Under the pieces are notes generated by a model that saw only the letters and a list, made by a program, of their open reading frames with translations, ran no database searches and was not told the origin of the DNA. Made by a program: the position numbers and the translations under genes. Of a stretch of 64,000 nt of DNA, positions 59,128 through 64,000 are shown piece after piece. How positions within the stretch are numbered: position 1 is the stretch's first letter; every line of letters begins with the position of its first letter. Origin of the DNA: Ornithinimicrobium sufpigmenti (lineage in GTDB: Bacteria; Actinomycetota; Actinomycetes; Actinomycetales; Dermatophilaceae); NCBI RefSeq assembly GCF_004322775.1, contig NZ_CP036403.1, positions 2,046,001 to 2,110,000 on the forward strand, given 5' to 3'.

Positions 59128-59829
59128 ATGGTCGAGGAGTTGGAGAGCGTGCCGCTGCTGGTGCCGGAGGACTTGCCGGCGGGCTGGCAGATGCCCGATG
59201 CTTCGCCGATCGACCCCGACCAGGACAGCGCCCAGCTCGACGCGGCGCTCAAGTACGAGCAGTGGGTCGATCCCGCGCCGGGACTGGATCGCAGGCTCCA
59301 GTCAGGCCACCACAACAACAATGATTCCGGGCGCTGGTTCCTGATCCAGCACGTCGACTCGTCCACCCGTGTGCTGCTGCGCTTGCAACGGCAGTACGTG
59401 ATGGGTGAGGAGCCCAAGGGCGAGGTGCGGATCACGGGCATCGTGTATCTGCCCGAGTGGGCGGGCGATCCGGTGGCGAGCCCGATGCTGCGCAACCTGC
59501 CCACGTCTCGGATCGAGGCGGCGATCAACCGTCGCCAGTTCGCCGTCACCGGAGCCACCCGTTTTGAGGGCGGCAAGATCACCCTGCCGTCCGGTCGCGT
59601 GCTGCGTTCTGAGGATGTGATGAAGCCGCTCGGGAACCCGAAGCGCACCCCGGACTTCTACGAGGTCGTCGCCCTCCAGCACACCCGCCTCGTAGACGAC
59701 GGCGAACCGAATCCGACCGCACGCATGGCCGAACTCAGCCGCGTGCCGCTGTCGACCGCACAGGGCTGGGTCGCCCGCGCCCGCCGCAAAGGACTCCTCC
59801 CACCCGGCAGGAGGGGCCGCGCCGGATAG
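59128..59829 (+). CDS. mobile-element protein with C-terminal helix-turn-helix
   Basis: A 233-residue protein. The body (about 1-190) is not recognised; it includes FLIQHVDSSTRVLLRLQRQY and GEVRITGIVYLPEWAGDPVA. The C-terminus (NPTARMAELSRVPLSTAQGW, VARARRKGLLPPGRRGRAG) is a helix-turn-helix of the type seen in actinobacterial mobile-element regulators. TAGGAT ends 9 bases before ATG 59128 with no clear Shine-Dalgarno, which suggests a leaderless mRNA. It is divergent from the recombinase pair and may control it or excision. Confidence 0.6.
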   Translation: MVEELESVPLLVPEDLPAGWQMPDASPIDPDQDSAQLDAALKYEQWVDPAPGLDRRLQSGHHNNNDSGRWFLIQHVDSSTRVLLRLQRQYVMGEEPKGEVRITGIVYLPEWAGDPVASPMLRNLPTSRIEAAINRRQFAVTGATRFEGGKITLPSGRVLRSEDVMKPLGNPKRTPDFYEVVALQHTRLVDDGEPNPTARMAELSRVPLSTAQGWVARARRKGLLPPGRRGRAG

Positions 59830-59905
59830 CCAGGCTGACGAGGGCGCGTTTGGCGCGCCTGTCAGACGGTGGCCCGATCTGTGTCATCGGCGCTTGTGGA
59901 GTTGG

Positions 59906-60709
59906 TCAGGCTGAGCGGAGCACGAGGATCGTCCGCATTTCGGCTTCGACTCGCTCGTGATCGAAGTGTGAGAGGTCGAGCGCGGCAGCAGTGCGCTCGG
60001 CGAGGGTGCGGTACAGCGCGGTGGTCGCCAGGAGCGCCCGCGACGAGTCGTCACCGTCGAAGCTGCCCCAGCAGTGTTCGAGCGCGTGCTGGACATCGGT
60101 GTCCATCCACTGCCGCATACGCGTGCCCAGGTAGCGGGTATCGAGCCCCGCACCATGCCGGACCAGGTGATCCCATTCGATCATCCGCAGCAGTTCGCCC
60201 TTGAGGTCTTGGTCGCGCAGTTTCGCTGACCACGGCTCGTCGCGCACAATGGCCTTGGCCTGCATCAGCGCAGCCGCCCACGCCCAGTTGACCGACTCTT
60301 CGAACTCCGCCGCCGAGGGCAGCTCTGCGGAGGACGCAGATAGTGAGGCGGTCGCGGCGGTGCCGTCCTTGTCGAGCAGCACCCGGAACGGACGCGCATA
60401 GCCTCGACCGGCTAGGCGCTCGGCGGGCAGTAGGGTGAAGTCGATCTTGCCGCCCGCGTAGTAGATCAAGCGGGTCGGATTACCGTCGCCGTCTTCGAGC
60501 CGTTCGACGACAAGCACGTCGCCGAGGTCGCTCCACCACGACTCGTCTGTCAGAAGCGCGTCGATGTCCGTGGTGAATACTTCAATATCTCGGTCGGAGA
60601 GCGGATGCGCGGCTTCGGCGGCCGCCGATCCGGTCAGCACGAGCGCCCGAACGTCGGCGCGATCCTGCGCCCACCGGATCAAGGCGTCCAATGCACGCGA
60701 GTAATCCAT
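59906..60709 (-). CDS. aminoglycoside 6-adenylyltransferase-like (ANT(6)) enzyme
   Basis: A 267-residue nucleotidyltransferase. ALVLTGSAAAEAAHPLSDRDIEVFT (about 23-47) has the GS-x-D-x-E nucleotidyltransferase pattern with the metal-binding Asp residues. DGNPTRLIYYAGGKIDFTLLP carries the third acidic residue, and MQAKAIVRDEPWSAKLRDQD and LGTRMRQWMD follow as in the AadK/ANT(6) family. ANT(6) enzymes adenylate streptomycin at the 6-hydroxyl. The gene lies on the mobile element near an APH(3'')-like gene that also targets streptomycin. Substrate specificity is inferred from the family only. Confidence 0.75.
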   Translation of the reverse strand: MDYSRALDALIRWAQDRADVRALVLTGSAAAEAAHPLSDRDIEVFTTDIDALLTDESWWSDLGDVLVVERLEDGDGNPTRLIYYAGGKIDFTLLPAERLAGRGYARPFRVLLDKDGTAATASLSASSAELPSAAEFEESVNWAWAAALMQAKAIVRDEPWSAKLRDQDLKGELLRMIEWDHLVRHGAGLDTRYLGTRMRQWMDTDVQHALEHCWGSFDGDDSSRALLATTALYRTLAERTAAALDLSHFDHERVEAEMRTILVLRSA

Positions 60710-60832
60710 CCCTCGATTCTCTCATCCCGCCTAGGCTCGGCCAGAAGCCCACGCACGTTCAGACCGCGCGGGCATCAGGGACGTGTACGTGAGTCGTCAG
60801 TGCTCCGGCGCGGCGTGAGGGGGGCTTGCCGG

Positions 60833-61261
60833 TCATGTCGGCAGTCGGGCCACCGCGATGGCATCGAACCGATCAGGTGGCAGGATCCGCACGTCCATGT
60901 GCGGCCGTTGGAGGAGAAATGCCTTGAGGAGCCGGTGGATGCCGTCGAGGATGACGACCCGGCCGTCTCCGCGTAGGTAGGCGTCGAGCGGGTGGCGGAG
61001 GTCTGCGGCGTGGGTGCGGTGCCACTGCTGCGGGTGCTTCGCGGGGTCTGACGCGACCTCGTTGGGCGAAATCTGGAAGGGCGATCCGTCCGCTGACCAG
61101 AACGGCAGGTTCAGGTGCCACGTCAGCTCGGAGGTCGCAACGAAGCGCACGGGCAGGTCGAGCGCGTGCAGCGACTCTGCGTCCCAGTGGAAGTCCAGAA
61201 GCACATCACGCAGGGCCGGCGGGACTTGGTCCTGGAGCGGGAACGGCACTCGGCGAGGCAT
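60833..61261 (-). CDS. ParB/sulfiredoxin-like small protein
   Basis: A 142-residue protein. VVILDGIHRLLKAFLLQRPH (about residues 102-121) resembles the D-G-x-H-R-x-x-A box of ParB/sulfiredoxin-fold proteins. The N-terminal half (LDLPVRFVATSELTWHLNLP, FWSADGSPFQISPNEV) would be the beta part of that fold. There is no partner ParA or helix-turn-helix, so a partition role is not supported; a nucleotide-dependent enzyme or an antibiotic-related function is equally possible. It lies alone between the two streptomycin-modifying enzyme genes. Confidence 0.5.
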   Translation of the reverse strand: MPRRVPFPLQDQVPPALRDVLLDFHWDAESLHALDLPVRFVATSELTWHLNLPFWSADGSPFQISPNEVASDPAKHPQQWHRTHAADLRHPLDAYLRGDGRVVILDGIHRLLKAFLLQRPHMDVRILPPDRFDAIAVARLPT

Positions 61262-61532
61262 GTCCCTATTCTCGCGTCAAAGGACGAGAACGCGAAGTGA
61301 GCAGTGTCCAGCGCCGACAGTTCCACGCCACCGAACCACTACCTCGCTGACATCGTGGTCTCGATGCGCGTGCTGGGTGTCGGTGACGGCGTGCTCTACT
61401 TCCTACGGTCCGTTGCTGCAACCGAGACCCACCCACACGTCACTACTCGGAGGCTGGAACGTCGTAGCGCAGTACAAGTAGTCGCGTCTTGATCGGCTTG
61501 TCCCTGCGAATTCAACGTACGCCGATCGCGGT

Positions 61533-62339
61533 CTACCAGGTCAGCGGATCGAGTCGGAGGTAGAAGTCCAGACGCTCGGGATCAAGGGCGGTGCCGTAGC
61601 TGGAGGCGAAGTCTTGATCGGCTCGGCGAGCGGTGTCTTCGTCGGGCCAGGTCTCGCGGGCGTTTGCAAGCAGGAGAGCGATGTCGGCGTAGGGGTCTGC
61701 GTATCCGAGCCGTCCGAGGTCGATAAGCCCAGTCACGAGCGAGGTATCGGGGTCGATGAGGATGTTGGGGAGGCAGAGGTCTCCATGGCAGACCACGGCG
61801 TCGGCGTCCTCTTGTTCCTGGCGTGGTGGGAGGTCGTGCTCCAGGCTTTTGAGGATCACCGTGGCCGGGGTGTCGATGAGGTGCTGGGGCAGGAACTCGG
61901 GGTGGACGCGGTCCTCGGCGACGGTCGCGCGGGCCAGCGCCATCATCTCGCCCAATGTCCTCGTGTGCGGGCAGGTGCTGGCGGGGATGCTGTGCAGTCG
62001 ATGCAGGGTATCGGTGATCGACGGCCACGCCTGCGCGAGCTGGGCCGGATCGAGCCGGTCAGCCGAAACGCCCGCGACTGCACTGGTGACAAGGCAGGCT
62101 CCGTGTTCGGTGGTGCGCCAGTCGAGCACCCTGGGGCCGGGGATTGCGGTGCCCGAGAGCCAATCGATCCGATCACGCTCAGCCTCTAGCGTGCTCGAAT
62201 CGGCAACGGAGACCGCCTTGGCAAACCTTTCCCGCGACACATCACGCAACACGATCGCGCCTGACTCCCCGACTGTCACGGGCTTCCACACCGAGTCATC
62301 GGAGAGCAATCCGGTCAGCGGGAGCGACGGAGAGGACAT
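61533..62339 (-). CDS. aph(3''): aminoglycoside 3''-phosphotransferase, APH(3'')-I-like
   Basis: A 268-residue (from ATG 62339) phosphotransferase very like StrA/APH(3'')-Ib in plan and length. WKPVTVGESGAIVLRD is the glycine loop; GACLVTSAVAGVSADRLDPA and LAQAWPSITDTLHRLHSIP follow. The catalytic loop is VVCHGDLCLPNILIDP and the metal site is GLIDLGRLGYADPYADIALL, ending in FYLRLDPLTW. It phosphorylates streptomycin at the 3''-hydroxyl. GATGGAGA lies just before ATG 62339; an ATG at 62414 would add 25 residues. The 61262-61532 gap after it shows no convincing gene. Confidence 0.85.
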   Translation of the reverse strand: MSSPSLPLTGLLSDDSVWKPVTVGESGAIVLRDVSRERFAKAVSVADSSTLEAERDRIDWLSGTAIPGPRVLDWRTTEHGACLVTSAVAGVSADRLDPAQLAQAWPSITDTLHRLHSIPASTCPHTRTLGEMMALARATVAEDRVHPEFLPQHLIDTPATVILKSLEHDLPPRQEQEDADAVVCHGDLCLPNILIDPDTSLVTGLIDLGRLGYADPYADIALLLANARETWPDEDTARRADQDFASSYGTALDPERLDFYLRLDPLTW

Positions 62340-62414
62340 GTCTCCATCATCTCGCACCCGGATGTGTGGGTGCGAGCGAACCACGACCCCCGCGCCGTCG
62401 AGACTCGCCACCAA

Positions 62415-62637
62415 CGCGCCTGGATCGTCTCTGTCGCATCCTCACTCTCCTGACACCATGCCCTCGCCTCTCGCCGCACTCTCCCGAGCGCACCCGCTCG
62501 CCACGCCGCTGCGCTCCTAACCGCTCGCAGCATCCTCCCCGGTTCTCGCCTCTTTCTCAGTGAATGGACGTATCCTAAGTGCCGTAGTTGCTGATACGCT
62601 AGATAGCCAGCGATGCAGCGGAAGGACGGTGGTCGAG
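62415..62637. other. region upstream of the relaxase; possible oriT
   Basis: About 220 bases without a gene I can support, less GC-rich than the surroundings. It contains CGTATC (62569-62574) and GATACG (62593-62598) as an inverted repeat, the latter overlapping TACGCT, a possible -10. A nick site for a MobF relaxase is often just upstream of its gene; I see nothing sequence-specific enough to place it. Confidence 0.3.
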
Positions 62638-64000
62638 ATGCGCGGCGGGGTGATCCCGTTCCGGGGCACCGGAGCCGACGCGCTGCGCTATGTCGAGGCC
62701 GACCGCTCCCGCGCCGACGACTACTACCTGGGGGCCGAGGCGACCGTGGCGCAGTTCGCGGCGCTCGACGGATCGGGCACGGTGACCGCTGAACTGTCCC
62801 TTGACCCTGCGGCATACGCCGGATGGGTGGACTGGGAGAACCCGCTCACGGGGGAGTCGATGGGCAGGCCCCGCCGGGCGGGGTCGGATCGGCGGGGGTC
62901 GCCGCGGTTCATGGAGATGGTCGTCAACACGCCCAAGTCGCTGTCGATCGCCGCCGCGCTGCACCCGGAGGTCTCCGAAGCCTTGGACGCTGCCCAGCAG
63001 GACGCGCTCTCGGAGATTCGGCGGTGGCTCGCCCAGCATTCCGTGACTCGTGTGGGGTCGTTGGGGGCGCAGGAGGTCGTGCCCATCGAGCAGATGCAGG
63101 TCGTGGGCATCACGCACCGCACATCGCGGGCGGGTGATCCGCACCGGCACATTCACATGCAGATCGGCACTCGCGTGTTCGCGGCTGGGAAGTGGCGCGG
63201 CCTGTTCACCGCCGCCCTGTTCAAACAGCAAGGCACAATCCGAGCACTCGGAACTGCCGTGATCGCCGCCAGCCCCGAGCTGGCCGAAGTGCTCGACCGG
63301 CATGGCCTGACCCTCGACCCCGTGACCGGCGAAGTTGCCGAGTTGCAGCCCTACAACGCCGTGATGAGCAAGCGGGGGGAGCAGGTGCGCCGCAACCTCG
63401 AAAGCCTTGAAGCCGCCTGGGATCAGGCGCACCCCGGCGAGAGCATGGGGCCGGTCGTCGCCACCCGCCTGAGAGCCGAGGCATGGGCGCATGAACGCCC
63501 CGCAAAGAAGCCCACCACCTTGCGAGAGGAAACCGGCTGGGTGACGGAGCTGCGCGAGGCCGGATACGACCCCGACAACCTCCACCGACGCCCTGTGCAA
63601 CCCCCAGTGTCGCTGGATGATCTGAGTGTGCAGGAGCTCGCCTCCCGCACGCTGGATCGTTGCGCCGCAGGGAGCTCGGCGTGGACGGCGCACACGGTGA
63701 CCGAGCACGCGACTCGGATCATGGCCGAGTACGGTGTGCGAGCGACACCTGCCGAGGTACGTGACTTCATCGCGGTTGCGGCCCGGTTGGCGGTGGAGGA
63801 CTGCTTCACGATCATCCCATCCGGCAAGCCTGCACCTGAGCATGTGGCGCATCTGACGAGTCTGCGCGTGATGCAGGCTGAGACCGAGTTGCGCGACCTC
63901 CTCACCGCACGAGTGCCGGCGCGGGAGACGGTGTTGCCGGGCGTGCAACACCTGGCGCAGGCCGCCGGTCTCGATGTCGGGCAGGCCGAGGCCGCCGCAG
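62638..64000 (+). CDS. MobF-family (TrwC/TraA-like) conjugative relaxase, N-terminal part
   Basis: The frame is open to the window end, giving 454 residues of a longer protein. YVEADRSRADDYYLGAEATV near residue 20 has the tyrosines expected for DNA cleavage. VVNTPKSLSIAAALHPEV and HRTSRAGDPHRHIHMQIG contain the three-histidine metal motif HxHxH of TrwC/TraI relaxases. WRGLFTAALFKQQGTIRALG and ETGWVTELREAGYDP continue the family pattern; a helicase part should follow beyond the window. It nicks oriT and pilots the strand during transfer. ATG 62638 is chosen (GAAGGA 11 bases upstream); GTG 62629 is possible. Confidence 0.87.
   Translation, partial: MRGGVIPFRGTGADALRYVEADRSRADDYYLGAEATVAQFAALDGSGTVTAELSLDPAAYAGWVDWENPLTGESMGRPRRAGSDRRGSPRFMEMVVNTPKSLSIAAALHPEVSEALDAAQQDALSEIRRWLAQHSVTRVGSLGAQEVVPIEQMQVVGITHRTSRAGDPHRHIHMQIGTRVFAAGKWRGLFTAALFKQQGTIRALGTAVIAASPELAEVLDRHGLTLDPVTGEVAELQPYNAVMSKRGEQVRRNLESLEAAWDQAHPGESMGPVVATRLRAEAWAHERPAKKPTTLREETGWVTELREAGYDPDNLHRRPVQPPVSLDDLSVQELASRTLDRCAAGSSAWTAHTVTEHATRIMAEYGVRATPAEVRDFIAVAARLAVEDCFTIIPSGKPAPEHVAHLTSLRVMQAETELRDLLTARVPARETVLPGVQHLAQAAGLDVGQAEAAA

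Larger units (their letters stand above)
57078..64000. mobile_element. integrated conjugative or mobilisable element at tRNA-Val, left part
   Basis: The DNA after tRNA-Val carries a serine recombinase next to the target, two aminoglycoside-modifying enzyme genes, a small HTH protein and a MobF relaxase gene running off the window. It is visibly less GC-rich than the left side and has fewer GTATGC/GCATAC words. The left boundary is at or inside the 3' half of the tRNA. The right boundary is beyond 64,000, so the size and the presence of a conjugation apparatus are unknown. Confidence 0.82.

Noticed and set aside
61304..61492. A 62-codon frame in the gap between the ParB-like and APH(3'') genes
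   Set aside because: No Shine-Dalgarno, no recognisable pattern and no coupling to neighbours; I do not call it a gene.
62569..62598. Definite oriT for the MobF relaxase
   Set aside because: Only a 6-base inverted repeat is present and no recognisable nick-site sequence could be identified.

Overview
The window is high-GC actinobacterial DNA. A WhiB-type regulator, a mycothiol-dependent isomerase-family protein, an arr gene, many GTG starts, 4-bp GTGA gene overlaps and several probable leaderless starts fit an actinobacterium, probably a Micrococcales/Intrasporangiaceae-like organism. I cannot name a species from the sequence alone. Bases 1 to about 57,077 look like chromosome. From the tRNA-Val gene at 57,004 to the right edge the sequence is an integrated mobile element that runs out of the window.

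Left third (1-21,155): the 3' end of a Cys/Met PLP lyase gene, an alpha/beta hydrolase, arr (rifamycin ADP-ribosyltransferase), a UPF0158 protein, a FUSC-type membrane protein and an SRPBCC protein. A five-gene operon follows (5,160-10,922): an FMN-dependent 2-hydroxyacid dehydrogenase translationally coupled to a complete Liv-type ABC importer in which LivM and LivG are fused. Then come ChaB/Rho-N and membrane proteins, and a TerC protein behind a strong promoter and a leader that looks like a yybP-ykoY manganese riboswitch. A catabolic-looking operon follows (SDR, flavin monooxygenase, BASS-type symporter, NAD-dependent epimerase), with a KstD-like dehydrogenase, a TetR regulator and an HNH/DUF222 protein.

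Middle (21,250-41,912): an M20 amidohydrolase / AbgT transporter / ATP-grasp ligase cluster. Next is a five-gene operon of a peptide-binding lipoprotein, two DUF885 metallopeptidase-like proteins, an amidohydrolase and an aminotransferase. It has a 19-bp dyad at its promoter and a convergent XRE-cupin regulator. After it lie RNase J, a LuxR/TPR regulator with a methyltransferase, DoxX, a phosphoesterase and a SHOCT protein.

Right part of the chromosome (41,958-57,077): a 148-aa possible HTH protein divergent from a 1286-aa HTH-STAND-TM-beta-propeller protein, then WhiB, a glycosyltransferase, alpha-galactosidase-galK, pta-ackA (convergent with galK), an aminotransferase class IV (PabC-like) and tRNA-Val.

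Mobile element (57,078-64,000): a large serine recombinase whose last codons and stop lie inside tRNA-Val, a small coupled gene, an HTH protein, an ANT(6)-like and an APH(3'')-like enzyme (both families act on streptomycin), a ParB/sulfiredoxin-like protein and the N-terminal part of a MobF relaxase. This suggests a conjugative or mobilisable element carrying streptomycin resistance.

The most unusual signal is not a gene. Short arrays with an exact 22-bp period and a shared core (GGTCGG/CGACCG flanked by GTG/CAC) occur after gene ends at about 4.9, 17.3 and 52.3-52.6 kb, with a 23-bp variant at 10.9 kb. The 52.3-kb copy consists of seven units facing seven units in inverted orientation between the convergent galK and ackA genes.
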